From Pseudomonas sp. (GTDB lineage Bacteria; Pseudomonadota; Gammaproteobacteria; Pseudomonadales; Pseudomonadaceae): a stretch of DNA of 64,000 bases. Numbering within the stretch: the stretch's first letter is position 1; the number at the start of each line of letters is the position of its first letter. The stretch covers positions 43,756 to 107,755 of the forward strand of contig NZ_JAUXMX010000032.1 of the NCBI RefSeq assembly GCF_030683065.1, read 5' to 3'. This document shows positions 47,385 through 57,701 of this stretch, piece by piece. The notes below the pieces were generated by a model. That model did no database searches and was not told where the DNA came from. It saw only the letters and a list, made by a program, of their open reading frames with translations. The translations under genes were made by a program, and so were the position numbers.

Positions 47385-48812
47385 TTAGAGGCTGAGGAAA
47401 CCGGCGTAGAGGCCATAGGCGGCGATGCCGGCACCGACCAGTACGCCGAGAAATATCAGTCTTTCCAGGGTGGTGAACACCGGCTGGCCCTGCTCGCGCT
47501 TGGCCTTGGCGAACAGAATGGCGCCCGGCGCATAGAGCAGCGCCGACAACAGCACGTACTGCAGGCCGCCAGCGTAGACCAGCCAGACGGCATAGATCAG
47601 CGCGATCAGGCCGATCAGCAGATCCTTTTTGCGCTCGCCGGGGGCGCCTTCATAGGTTTCGCCGCGTATCGCCAGCAGCACGGCGTAGGCCGCCGACCAG
47701 AAATACGGCAAGAGGATCATCGAGGTCGCCAGGTACAGCAGGCTCAGGTACGTGGCCTGGTTGAACAGGGTGACGATCAGGAACAGCTGGATCAGACCGT
47801 TGGACAGCCACAGGGCGTTGGCCGGAACGTGCTTGGCGTTTTCCTGCTTGAGAAAGCTGGGCATGGTGTGATCACGGGCACCGACGAACAGGATCTCCGC
47901 GCAGAGCAGGGTCCAGGCCAGCAGGGCCCCGGTCAGCGAGACGATCAGGCCGATGCTGATCAGTACTGCGCCCCAATGGCCGACCACGTGTTCCAGCACG
48001 CCGGCCATGGACGGGTTCTGCAGCCCGGCCAGCTCGGCCTGGCTCATGATGCCCATCGACAGCACGTTGACCATGACCAGCAGCAACAGTACGCCGACGA
48101 AGCCGATCACGGTGGCCTTGCCGACGTCCGCTCTGTTGCCGGCGCGCGCCGAATAGACGCTGGCGCCCTCGATGCCGATGAACACCCAGACGGTGACCAG
48201 CATCATGTTGCGCACTTGGTCCATCACACTGCCCAGTTCTAGGTTGCCTGTACCCCAGAAGTCGGCGGTGAATACCTCCAGTTTGAAGGCGATGGCGGTG
48301 AAGACGATGAACAGCAGCAGCGGCACGATCTTGGCGATGGTGGTCACCAGGTTGATCAAGGCTGCTTCTCTGATGCCGCGCAGTACCAGGAAATGCACCG
48401 CCCATAACAGCAGTGAGGCGCAGGCGATGGCGGCCGGGGTGTTGCCCTCGCCAAACACCGGGAAGAAGTAGCCGAGGGTGCTGAACAGCAGGACGAAGTA
48501 GCTGACGTTGCCGATCCAGGCGCTGATCCAGTAGCCCCAGGCCGAGGAGAAGCCCATATAGTCGCCAAAGCCGGCTTTGGCGTAGGCGTAGACCCCGGCG
48601 TCGAGTTCGGGCTTGCGGTTGGCCAGGCTCTGGAACACGAAGGCCAGGGTCAGCATACCCACCGCCGTGATCGCCCAGCCAATCAGGATTGCCCCGGCCC
48701 CGGCACTGGCCGCCATGTTCTGTGGCAGGGAAAAGATTCCGCCGCCAACCATCGAACCTACCACCAGCGCGACCAGTGCGGCCAAGCGCAGTTTTGCGGG
48801 AGCCTGTGACAT
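47385..48812 (-). CDS. arcD: Arginine/ornithine antiporter
   Basis: A 475-residue inner-membrane APC-family exchanger importing arginine in return for ornithine. About 12-13 hydrophobic segments; GSMVGGGIFSLPQNMA (about 16-31) is the substrate-binding G-rich helix break and ALIVSLTGALLAWTLL-type helices follow. The ATG at 48812 (MSQAPAKLRL) is chosen for AAGGAG 7 bases upstream. It is first gene of arcDABC and is preceded by an Anr-type site. Confidence 0.95.
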   Translation of the reverse strand: MSQAPAKLRLAALVALVVGSMVGGGIFSLPQNMAASAGAGAILIGWAITAVGMLTLAFVFQSLANRKPELDAGVYAYAKAGFGDYMGFSSAWGYWISAWIGNVSYFVLLFSTLGYFFPVFGEGNTPAAIACASLLLWAVHFLVLRGIREAALINLVTTIAKIVPLLLFIVFTAIAFKLEVFTADFWGTGNLELGSVMDQVRNMMLVTVWVFIGIEGASVYSARAGNRADVGKATVIGFVGVLLLLVMVNVLSMGIMSQAELAGLQNPSMAGVLEHVVGHWGAVLISIGLIVSLTGALLAWTLLCAEILFVGARDHTMPSFLKQENAKHVPANALWLSNGLIQLFLIVTLFNQATYLSLLYLATSMILLPYFWSAAYAVLLAIRGETYEGAPGERKKDLLIGLIALIYAVWLVYAGGLQYVLLSALLYAPGAILFAKAKREQGQPVFTTLERLIFLGVLVGAGIAAYGLYAGFLSL

Positions 48813-48871
48813 GCGGAATCTCCTTGAGGGCATGACGAATGTCATTGAGTCACGTGAGGCGCTTGGCGGTG

Positions 48872-48885
48872 CTGATCTGGGTCAA
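48872..48885 (-). promoter_or_regulatory. Anr/FNR-type box of arcDABC
   Basis: The minus strand reads TTGACCCAGATCAG, close to the FNR/Anr consensus TTGAT-N4-ATCAA. It lies about 60 bp upstream of the arcD start, which allows a site centred near -41 and a 25-base leader. Oxygen-limited induction by Anr is known for this operon in P. aeruginosa. Confidence 0.75.
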
Positions 48886-49272
48886 GAATGAGAAGGCTTC
48901 TCAGCCACTGGTCGGTATTGGCCTGACGCTATGGGCGGTTGGGGCACACCACAGGACGTCGCGCTCGCCGATTGTGCCTGCGCCCGTTTCCAGTCCCAGG
49001 CGTGGTGCACGCGGCATGGGGCACACCTCGCAGGCTACCCTTTGAATGCGCCAGTCAACTAACGGCGAAAAAGCAAAAAAAGCTATGTACCCGTTATGTG
49101 TTGCATGCAGCAATGCCCTGTAGGAGCCAGCTTGCTGGCGATGCTGTTGCATGGGCTTGCTGGCCCGGATCGCCAGCAAGCTGGCTTCTACAGACGCGTC
49201 TGCCTTTTTACTGGTCATCTCTCCTGAGGTGCTGTCAGCGCAAGTCGTGCAACATGCAACTGGTACATAGCC
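48886..49272. other. Spacer between arcD and dctM, no gene seen
   Basis: It contains the inverted repeat at 49120-49192 and nothing recognisable as a gene. Short frames have no ribosome site. Confidence 0.5.
49120..49192. repeat. REP inverted pair (GTAGGAGCCAGCTTGCTGGCGAT type)
   Basis: TGTAGGAGCCAGCTTGCTGG (49120 on) pairs with CCAGCAAGCTGGCTTCTACA (to 49192) with one mismatch. A single arm of this family lies at 9930. Confidence 0.85.
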
Positions 49273-49300
49273 AAAAAAAAGCCCGGCACAGAGGCCGGGC
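49273..49300 (-). terminator. dctPQM terminator
   Basis: On the minus strand GCCCGGCCTCTGTGCCGGGC is followed by eight T, starting about 32 bp after the dctM stop. It is a strong intrinsic terminator. Confidence 0.92.
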
Positions 49301-49332
49301 GAAGGTACATGGTGTATGTCACATGACCGCGA

Positions 49333-50616
49333 TCAGTTCATACCCAGCCAGTTTGGCAGGGCCAGGGACACGGCCGGCACGTAGGTGATGATCATCAGGA
49401 AGCCGAGCAGCAGCATCAGCCACGGCCAGGCGGCCTTGACCACCGCCGTTAGCGGCATGCCGGTGACCGCCGAGGTGACGAACAGGTTTAGCCCCACCGG
49501 TGGCGTGATCAATCCGATCTCCATGTTCACCACCATGATGATGCCCAGGTGGATGGGGTCGATGCCCAGTTGCATGGCGATCGGGAACAGGATCGGTGCG
49601 AGGATCAGGATGATTGCCGACGGCTCCATAAAGGCGCCGGCGATCAGCAGGACGATGTTCACCACCAGCAGGAACTGCCACGGCTGCAGGCCCATGTCCA
49701 CTACCCAGGCGGTGATCGTTTGCGGGATCTGCTCGGTGGTCAGCACGTGGGCGAAGAGCATGGCGTTGGCGATGATGAACATCAGCATGATGGTCAGCTT
49801 GCCGGACTCCAGCAGCACCTTGGGGCACTCGCGTACGGTCATGTCCTTGTACACGAACAGGGCGACGAAGCCGGCGTAGACCGCGGCCACCGCAGCTGCT
49901 TCGGTCGGGGTGAACATGCCCGAGTAGATGCCGCCAAGGATGATCACCATCAACAGCAGGCCCCAGACCGCTTTGCGCGCGGTGGTCAGCAGTTGGCGCA
50001 GGCTAGCGCGCGGCATGGACGGCAGGTTCATCTTGCGGGCGACTATATAGATCGCCACCATCAGCGCCAGGCCAAGCATCAGACCCGGTATAACACCGGC
50101 CATGAACAGCTTGCCGACCGACTGTTCGGTCGCGGCGGCGTAGACCACCATGACGATCGACGGCGGGATCAGAATGCCCAGGGTACCGGCGTTGCAGACG
50201 ATGCCGGCGCCGAATGCCTGTGGGTAGCCGGAACGGACCATGCCGGCGATGGCAATCGAGCCCACTGCCGCTACGGTCGCTGGCGAGGAGCCAGACAGCG
50301 CGGCGAACAGCATGCAGGCCATCACTGCGGAAATCGCCAGGCCGCCACGGATATGGCCGACGCATGCGTTGGCGAAATCAATCAGGCGCTGGGCCACGCC
50401 GCCGGTGGTCATGAAGGCGCCGGACAAGAGGAAGAACGGAATCGCCAGCAGGGTGTAGTGCTCGCTGGTTTCGAACAGCTTGATCGCCAGCGAACGCACC
50501 GAGTCCGGGCTGAACAGCATGATGGTCACCGAGCCTGCCAGACCGAGGGACGCGGCAATCGGCACACCAATAAACATCAGCGCGAACAATAGAAGAAAGA
50601 GGAACAGGATAGTCAT
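49333..50616 (-). CDS. dctM: C4-dicarboxylate TRAP transporter, large permease
   Basis: A 427-residue DctM protein with about 12 membrane segments, the ion-coupled channel of a TRAP transporter for succinate, fumarate and malate. Family stretches include SGSSPATVAAVGSIAI, GILIPPSIVMVVYA and GLITPPVGLNLFV. Its ATG overlaps the dctQ stop (ATGA). It is the last gene of dctPQM. Confidence 0.95.
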   Translation of the reverse strand: MTILFLFLLLFALMFIGVPIAASLGLAGSVTIMLFSPDSVRSLAIKLFETSEHYTLLAIPFFLLSGAFMTTGGVAQRLIDFANACVGHIRGGLAISAVMACMLFAALSGSSPATVAAVGSIAIAGMVRSGYPQAFGAGIVCNAGTLGILIPPSIVMVVYAAATEQSVGKLFMAGVIPGLMLGLALMVAIYIVARKMNLPSMPRASLRQLLTTARKAVWGLLLMVIILGGIYSGMFTPTEAAAVAAVYAGFVALFVYKDMTVRECPKVLLESGKLTIMLMFIIANAMLFAHVLTTEQIPQTITAWVVDMGLQPWQFLLVVNIVLLIAGAFMEPSAIILILAPILFPIAMQLGIDPIHLGIIMVVNMEIGLITPPVGLNLFVTSAVTGMPLTAVVKAAWPWLMLLLGFLMIITYVPAVSLALPNWLGMN

Positions 50617-51242
50617 TGCTTGGGCTCCTCGTGCGCGGACACTTTCATGGCATCGGCGGCCTCATCAGCCAAGCCGAGACCGGTCTGCTGGTTACGCACG
50701 ATACGCACGAATATTTCCAGGAAACGGATAAACACCATGGTGTAGCCGAACGGCACGATCAGGGTGATATGCCACTGTTTGATGCCGTAATGGCCAAGGT
50801 CCTCGGCACCGATGTCAGCCGTAAACAGCGTGCTCATCCAGTCAAAACTGGCCACCGCGATCAGCCCGGCATAACCCAGGCAGCACAGGCAGGCGATCAG
50901 GCCGATGATGCGTTGCACCGGTTTGCGCGCCAGCTTGACCAGGGCGTCGACGCCGATGTGGCCGGCGGTGCGCACGCCATAGGCCAGGCCAAAGAAAATC
51001 AGCCAGGCGAACAGGGCCTTGGCCAGAGCAATACTCCATGTCATCGACTGGGCCATGTCGAGAATGTGGTCGCCAATGGCGAGCAGGGCCTCGTTACCAC
51101 CGAAGTAGTCGCCCAGGTTGAAAAACAGGGTGTAGAAATTATTGAGGATTACGTAAACGAAGGTCACAAGCGTCATGGTCGCGAGCAGGAACGCAATAAA
51201 GCCTTCCTCGAAGTGATTCCAGACGCGCAGCAAGGCGTTCAT
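50613..51242 (-). CDS. dctQ: C4-dicarboxylate TRAP transporter, small permease
   Basis: A 209-residue DctQ protein with four membrane helices (about 15-40, 70-100, 115-140, 155-185), bridging DctP and DctM. The ATG at 51242 (MNALLRVWNHFEEGFIA) has GGAG 9 bases upstream; an ATG three codons earlier sits inside that ribosome site. It is coupled to dctM by an ATGA overlap. Confidence 0.93.
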   Translation of the reverse strand: MNALLRVWNHFEEGFIAFLLATMTLVTFVYVILNNFYTLFFNLGDYFGGNEALLAIGDHILDMAQSMTWSIALAKALFAWLIFFGLAYGVRTAGHIGVDALVKLARKPVQRIIGLIACLCCLGYAGLIAVASFDWMSTLFTADIGAEDLGHYGIKQWHITLIVPFGYTMVFIRFLEIFVRIVRNQQTGLGLADEAADAMKVSAHEEPKQ

Positions 51243-51373
51243 CGATAACATCTCCAGTGTTGGGAGTGAAAGGCCAGGGCAATCAGGCTTGATTGCCCTG
51301 GCGCAAATGCCCGGTAGCGGGGCTTATTGCCGCCGCTGCCGATGGATCATGCCGCCATGCGGCTTGATCCACC

Positions 51374-52393
<1,020 letters not shown>

Positions 52394-52516
52394 TCAAGCG
52401 CCGCAGCGCAGAAAACGGGCGAACAAGAGCAAGTCTAGGCGGCCTGCCGAAAAACGACGGACGCTGGGCAGCGATTGCCTGGACTTGTGCTTGTTGGATC
52501 GCCTGCTGGGACTAGA

Positions 52517-52531
52517 GCAACCGTCATGCCA
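52517..52531 (-). promoter_or_regulatory. Sigma-54 promoter of dctPQM
   Basis: The minus strand reads TGGCATGACGGTTGC, with GG and GC exactly 10 bases apart, close to the RpoN consensus TGGCACGN4TTGC. Transcription would start near 52505, giving a leader of about 140 bases before dctP. Confidence 0.8.
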
Positions 52532-52575
52532 GACTGCCGGCCAGCGCCGCATATCGCCGCGAAAAAAGTGGCAGA

Positions 52576-52615
52576 AACCACCGGCACCTTGCCGGTACAG
52601 GGTTTTGCCGGTGCT
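52576..52615 (-). promoter_or_regulatory. Candidate DctD upstream activating sites
   Basis: The related half-sites CACCGGCA / TGCCGGTG are repeated here as inverted repeats, about 50-100 bp upstream of the sigma-54 promoter. This is where a DctD-type enhancer-binding protein would sit. The protein assignment is inference. Confidence 0.5.
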
Positions 52616-52700
52616 CGATGGGCGCAGGGTTGGGCTTTTAGGTGCGGCGCCTGCCAGCGATGACGGGGTGGGGTAGTAGAGGGTGGCGGGAACCCGCCAC

Positions 52701-54098
52701 TCAGTCGAAATCATCTGGCGAGCTTCCGCCAGCGTCGGCGACGCTCAGGCCATGCTTGCGTAACTTGTCGTGCAGGGTTTTGCGCGGTACGCCGAGGGCT
52801 TCGGCCAGGCTGCGCAGCGAGCCGTGGGCACGACTGAGTTCGGCGGCGATCATGGCGCGCTCGAACGCTTCGACCTGCTCGCTGAGGTTGCCGCCTGGCG
52901 GTACGCCATTCGCAGTGCTGTCCAGATTCAGCTCCATGCCGAGATCCAGGCCCAGGTCGAGACCGATGGCGAAGCGTTCCGCAGCATTCTGCAGTTCGCG
53001 CACGTTACCCGGCCAGGGATGCCGCAGGAGCATGGCGCGCTGCCCCGGCTGCAGTTCGCGCGCGGCCAGGCCATGGCGGACGCTGGCACCATCGGCGAAG
53101 TGCTGGAACAGCAGCAGGCAGTCCTCACCACGCTCGCGCAGCGGTGGGATGCGCAGCGCAGCGACGTTCAGGCGGTAATACAGGTCGGCGCGGAAGCGGC
53201 CTTGGTCGGCGGCCTGACGCAGGCCTTCCTTGGTCGCGGCGATCACCCGGATGTCCAGCGGGATCAACTGGTTGCCGCCGAGGCGCTCGACCACCCGCTC
53301 CTGTAGCAGGCGCAGTAGCTTGACCTGCACCTCCAGGCTCATGCTCTCGATTTCATCGAGGAACAGGGTGCCGCCGTTGGCGAATTCGAACTTGCCGATC
53401 CGGCGTTTTTGCGCCCCGGTAAAGGCGCCCGGCTCGTGGCCGAACAGCTCGCTTTCCACCACTGACTCGGCCAGGGCGCCAGCGTTGATAGCAACGAAGG
53501 GGCCGTCACGGCGATTCGACAGGTCGTGCAGGGCACGGGCGACGACCTCCTTGCCGGCCCCGGTCTCACCGAGGATCAACACGTCGGCACTGATGTTGGC
53601 CAGCGCACCGATCTGCTCGCGCAGGCGCGCCATGGCGGGCGATTGGCCGACCAGGCGCGCACTCAACTGCTGACGGTCGGCCAGGGCCAGGCGCAGGCTG
53701 CGGTTGTCCAGCACCAGGCGGCGCAGGGCGAGCGCGCGGCGTACGCTGTCGAGCAGGTCGTCGCTGGCGAAGGGTTTCTCGAGAAAATCATAGGCGCCAG
53801 CGCGCATCGCCTGCACGGCCAGCGGTACATCGCCATGACCAGTGATCAGCAGCACCGGCAGGTCTGGATCCTGTTCGTGCAGCTGTTCGAGCAGTTGCAT
53901 GCCATCGATGCCGGGCATACGAATGTCGCTGACCACCACGCCCGCCCAGTCACGCGAGATACGCGCGGCGACGCCGTGGGCGTCAGCCAGGCTGACGACC
54001 TTGAGGCCAGCCAGATCGAGGGTCTGGCTCAGGGCCTGACGCAGGTGGGAGTCGTCGTCGATCAGCAGCACCTGGGTGCTTGGGTCGAGGGTGGTCAT
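52701..54098 (-). CDS. dctD: C4-dicarboxylate response regulator, sigma-54 activator
   Basis: 465 residues. The receiver domain (1-125) has its phospho-Asp in VVSDIRMPGIDGM. The AAA+ domain (about 145-380) has GETGAGKEVVAR (Walker A) and the sigma-54 contact loop ESELFGHEPGAFTGA. A FIS-type HTH follows (SLRSLAEALGVPRKTLHDKL). It activates the sigma-54 promoter of dctPQM, which lies directly downstream. The ATG at 54098 overlaps the dctB stop; GAGGA lies 9 bases before it. Confidence 0.95.
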   Translation of the reverse strand: MTTLDPSTQVLLIDDDSHLRQALSQTLDLAGLKVVSLADAHGVAARISRDWAGVVVSDIRMPGIDGMQLLEQLHEQDPDLPVLLITGHGDVPLAVQAMRAGAYDFLEKPFASDDLLDSVRRALALRRLVLDNRSLRLALADRQQLSARLVGQSPAMARLREQIGALANISADVLILGETGAGKEVVARALHDLSNRRDGPFVAINAGALAESVVESELFGHEPGAFTGAQKRRIGKFEFANGGTLFLDEIESMSLEVQVKLLRLLQERVVERLGGNQLIPLDIRVIAATKEGLRQAADQGRFRADLYYRLNVAALRIPPLRERGEDCLLLFQHFADGASVRHGLAARELQPGQRAMLLRHPWPGNVRELQNAAERFAIGLDLGLDLGMELNLDSTANGVPPGGNLSEQVEAFERAMIAAELSRAHGSLRSLAEALGVPRKTLHDKLRKHGLSVADAGGSSPDDFD

Positions 54099-55909
54099 AC
54101 GCAATAATCCTCGGGCGACTGGGTTTTAACGCCATGTTCGGCGGCACGCATGCGCAGGGTCAACAGGGCGCCGCCGTCGGGGTGGTTGGCCAGCAGCAGT
54201 TCACCGCCGAGGGCGCGCATCAGGCTATCGCAAATCGCCAGGCCCAGGCCCAGGCCTTGGGCGCTGGTCTTGGTGGTGAAAAAGGGTTCGCGGGCGCGTT
54301 GCAGGGCTTCGGCGCTGAAGCCGGGACCGTTATCGCGCAGGTGCAAGTCGACTCCCTCGGCGCTGTGTTCGGCACTCAGCCAGATGCGTCGCGGCGGGGC
54401 TTTTTCGCCCAAGGCGTCGAGGGCATTGGCCAGCAGGTTGCCGAGCACCTGGCGCAGACGGGTTTCACCAGCCTGAACCCAGAGAGTGGCATCCGGCAGG
54501 TCGCGAATCAGTTCGACCTCCATCGACCTGCGCCGTTTGGCCAGCAGCGCCAAGGCGTCGTCGATGGCCGGTTGCAGGGCTACGCTTTCCGGGGCATGGC
54601 GGTCGCGGCGGGCGAAGGCGCGCAGGTGGGAAATGATCGAAGCCATGCGTTCGGTCATCTGGCTTATTAGCTTGAGATTGGCCCGGGCGTCTTCGTTGCG
54701 CTGGTGGTCGAGTAGCACGCAGGCGTTGTCGGCATAGCTGCGAATCGCCGCCAGTGGCTGGTTGAGTTCGTGGCTGATGCTCGCGCTCATGGTGCCCAGG
54801 GCACTGAGTTTACTGGCTTGAACCAGTTCATCCTGGGCTTGGACCAGTTCCTGCTGGGCGTGCTCGCGCTCCAGCACCTCCTGTTTCAGGCGGCTGTTGA
54901 GCAGCTCCAGGTCCTGGGTGCGCTCCAGTACCCTTAGTTCAAGCTGCTGGCGGGCGCGAGCATCCAGGGCAATCCGTTCGAGGTAGTGGCGGCGGCGCTG
55001 GATCAGCAGACCGAGCAGCAAGAGCAGCATCAACAGCGCTGCGCCACCGGATGCGACAGCCGTGCGCACGGGGCGATCGAGCAGCACGCGCGGCGCCAGA
55101 ATGCTCACTGTCCAGCCGATATCCTCGAGGTTGCGGCCTTGTCGGAGCCAGGCATTGGGTTCGAGGGTCAGGGGCGGTGGCGATTGGATGCGGTAGGGCT
55201 GAGTGTCGGTTATTGCCGCGCGTTCGGCATTGTCCAATACGCGTGTCGCATGGAAGCGCCAGTCGGCCTGGGAGGTGAGGATCACCACGCCGTAGTTATC
55301 GGTAACCAGCAGCTGCTCCGGGCGATTGCCCCACAAAGTCTCGGTATGGTCGAGGTCGACCTTGACCACCAGCACGCCCAAGGTCTGCATGCCGTCGCGC
55401 ACTGCCGCGGCGAAGAAGTAGCCGCGCTTGCCGGAGGTGGTGCCGAGGCCGAAGAAGCGCCCGGGGCGGCCCTGCATGGCGTCGCGGAAATAAGGACGGT
55501 AGGAGAAGTTGCGCGCGACAAAGCTGTCCTGTTGATTCCAGTTGGAGGCGGCCAGGGTCTTGCCGTCCGGCGCCATGAGGTAGATCACGTCGGCCCCGGT
55601 CTGCTGCTGCAGGTCGGCGAGCAGATGATTTGCCTGGTCGCGCAGTTGCTCGTCGGTGCTGTGTTGCAGCAGTTGGCGCAGGGTCGGCAGCTGCCCGAGG
55701 ATCGGTGGCAGCACCTCATACCGGTTGAGGGTGCCGAGCAGGTTGGCGACATAGAGGTCGAGAGTTTGCCGATTCTGCTCGCTCAGCATGCTGCTGTAAT
55801 AGCGCTCGGCCAGCTGTTGCAGTGGCCAAAGCAGCGGCGTCAGCAGCAGGGCCAGCAGCACCAGGCTGCGCCAGCGCAGACGTTTGGGCGTGCGGATAGT
55901 TGTGGTCAT
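54095..55909 (-). CDS. dctB: C4-dicarboxylate sensor histidine kinase
   Basis: About 604 residues. Two membrane helices (about 14-36 and 285-307) enclose a periplasmic double-PAS sensor domain (GADVIYLMAPDGKTLAASNW, SYRPYFRDAMQGRPGRFFG). A coiled coil (about 320-375) leads to the H box SISHELNQPLAAIRSY and the ATPase boxes LGNLLANALDAL, LRDNGPGF and GLGLGLAICDSL. It phosphorylates DctD in response to dicarboxylates. The start could be 55909 or an ATG at 55945; neither has a strong ribosome site. Confidence 0.93.
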   Translation of the reverse strand: MTTTIRTPKRLRWRSLVLLALLLTPLLWPLQQLAERYYSSMLSEQNRQTLDLYVANLLGTLNRYEVLPPILGQLPTLRQLLQHSTDEQLRDQANHLLADLQQQTGADVIYLMAPDGKTLAASNWNQQDSFVARNFSYRPYFRDAMQGRPGRFFGLGTTSGKRGYFFAAAVRDGMQTLGVLVVKVDLDHTETLWGNRPEQLLVTDNYGVVILTSQADWRFHATRVLDNAERAAITDTQPYRIQSPPPLTLEPNAWLRQGRNLEDIGWTVSILAPRVLLDRPVRTAVASGGAALLMLLLLLGLLIQRRRHYLERIALDARARQQLELRVLERTQDLELLNSRLKQEVLEREHAQQELVQAQDELVQASKLSALGTMSASISHELNQPLAAIRSYADNACVLLDHQRNEDARANLKLISQMTERMASIISHLRAFARRDRHAPESVALQPAIDDALALLAKRRRSMEVELIRDLPDATLWVQAGETRLRQVLGNLLANALDALGEKAPPRRIWLSAEHSAEGVDLHLRDNGPGFSAEALQRAREPFFTTKTSAQGLGLGLAICDSLMRALGGELLLANHPDGGALLTLRMRAAEHGVKTQSPEDYCV

Positions 55910-55945
55910 GGAGTCAGGCGCCAATGTGTCGCGGATAGTATGCAT

Positions 55946-56268
55946 CTTCGAGCTTTAGCAAGGGATGTGCCAGTAGCGCTTGGCGGGGAGGCTGTCCGAG
56001 AATGGCTGGCGACTGTAAATAGTCGGCTGGGCCGCGCCGCGTAGGCCCCGCCGCGCCCAATCATGTGCCGCCAGCCTACCGCGATCAGGCATAGGGGGTG
56101 ATGCTTCTGATGGTCAGACTGGCGCGTCGCAGTAGATCCTATGTTCATGCGCAAGCTTCGCAGGACGTAGGAGCGAGGGGGCGCCTAGTTCCATGCCCGC
56201 GATGCTGTTTGCAGGTATGCCCTACCGCGGCCATGGGATCTCCTATAACGCACGGGCGCTTATTCAGG
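55946..56268. other. Spacer between rmlD and dctB, no gene seen
   Basis: It holds a partial copy of the 23588-type repeat (GTAGATCCTATGTTCATGCGCAAG... near 56131-56170). No coding frame is credible; it should contain the dctBD promoter. Confidence 0.5.
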
Positions 56269-57159
56269 CTACGGCGTGATGTGCTCTGCGCTGTGCTGGC
56301 TGTCCAAGCATTCAAGCAGGGCGCTGTGCCAGTCGCTCAGTTGAACATGCCAATCGTGTTGCAGGCGTGTGCAGTCGAGCCGCGAATTGAGCGGACGCTG
56401 TGCGGGCGTGGGGTACGCACTGGTGGGTATGGGCTGCAAGGTCGCGGTCGCTTTACCCTGCGCGCGCAATTGCTCGGCGATCGCGCTGGCAAAGCCGAAC
56501 CAGGAGGTTTCACCCCGGGCGGTCAGGTGGTAGAGGCCCCAGGGGCCTGCTTGGCCATGGCGCCAATGCTCGACAATCTGGCGGGTGGCCTCGGCGATGC
56601 TGCCGGCCCAGGTCGGTGCGCCGATCTGGTCGGCCACCACATTCAGGCTGTCGCGTTCCTGCAGCAGGCGTTGCATGGTCAGCAAAAAATTCTTGCCGTG
56701 CAGCGAGTAGACCCAACTGGTGCGCAGGATCAAATGCGCGCCGCCAACCGCCTGGATTGCCTGCTCCCCGGCCAGCTTGCTGCGGCCGTAGACCCCGAGC
56801 GGGTTGGGCGCGTCGTCCTCGACATAGGGCGCTTTTTTTCTGCCGTCGAACACGTAGTCGGTGGAGTAGTGGATCAGCGGCGCACCCAGCGCCGCGGCTT
56901 CTTCGGCGAGAATGCCGGGCGCCGTGGCGTTGATGGCGAAGGCCAGTTGCTCTTCACTTTCGGCCTGATCGACCGCGGTGTGCGCCGCGGCGTTGATGAT
57001 CAGGTCGGGACGCAAGGCGCGCACCTGCACGCGAATCTGCTCTGGCTGGCTCAGGTCTAACTGAGCGCGGCCGCACACGATCAGCTCGCCTTGCTCGCGC
57101 AGGCTTGATTGCAGCTCACGACCGACCTGGCCGTGCTCGCCGAGCAACAGGATCTTCAT
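56269..57159 (-). CDS. rmlD: dTDP-4-dehydrorhamnose reductase
   Basis: The last step to dTDP-L-rhamnose. 296 residues of the short-chain dehydrogenase family: LLLGEHGQVGREL (cofactor loop), INAAAHTAVDQAE, YSTDYVFDG and the catalytic YGRSKLAGE (YxxxK). The start at 57159 overlaps the rmlC stop (ATGA). It is the last gene of the operon. Confidence 0.95.
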   Translation of the reverse strand: MKILLLGEHGQVGRELQSSLREQGELIVCGRAQLDLSQPEQIRVQVRALRPDLIINAAAHTAVDQAESEEQLAFAINATAPGILAEEAAALGAPLIHYSTDYVFDGRKKAPYVEDDAPNPLGVYGRSKLAGEQAIQAVGGAHLILRTSWVYSLHGKNFLLTMQRLLQERDSLNVVADQIGAPTWAGSIAEATRQIVEHWRHGQAGPWGLYHLTARGETSWFGFASAIAEQLRAQGKATATLQPIPTSAYPTPAQRPLNSRLDCTRLQHDWHVQLSDWHSALLECLDSQHSAEHITP

Positions 57160-57701
57160 GGGAAAACCTGCGCATCGGCGAAGCTGATACCGGCCTGATC
57201 CTTGACTGATAGCTGCGGCGCACCATCCAGCGGCCAGTCGATGGCCAGGTTCGGGTCGTCCCAGCGGATGCAACGCTCATGGGCCGGCGCGTAGTAGTCG
57301 GTGGTCTTGTAGAGGAATTCGGCGTATTCGCTGAGTACCAGAAAACCGTGAGCGAAGCCTTCCGGCACCCACAGTTGGCGTTTGTTTTCGGCTGACAGGT
57401 GCACGCCGGCCCACTGGCCAAAGGTCGGCGAGCTGCGGCGCAGGTCCACGCTGACGTCGAACACTTCGCCGACGACGACCCGCACCAACTTGCCCTGGGG
57501 TTGCTGCAGCTGGTAGTGCAAGCCGCGCAGCACGCCGCGTTGCGAGCGTGAATGGTTGTCCTGGACGAACGCGCAGGTGCGGCCGGTCGCCTGCTCGAAG
57601 GCGCGCGCGTTGAAGCTCTCGTAGAAGAAGCCGCGTTCGTCGCCGAATACCCTGGGCTCGAGGATCAGCACGCCCGGCAGTTCGCTGGCAATCGCCTTCA
57701 T
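57156..57701 (-). CDS. rmlC: dTDP-4-dehydrorhamnose 3,5-epimerase
   Basis: A 181-residue cupin-fold epimerase. [29 protein letters not shown] (catalytic His) and [21 protein letters not shown] are signatures. It overlaps both neighbours by ATGA junctions, so rmlA-C-D are translationally coupled. Confidence 0.96.
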   Translation of the reverse strand: MKAIASELPGVLILEPRVFGDERGFFYESFNARAFEQATGRTCAFVQDNHSRSQRGVLRGLHYQLQQPQGKLVRVVVGEVFDVSVDLRRSSPTFGQWAGVHLSAENKRQLWVPEGFAHGFLVLSEYAEFLYKTTDYYAPAHERCIRWDDPNLAIDWPLDGAPQLSVKDQAGISFADAQVFP

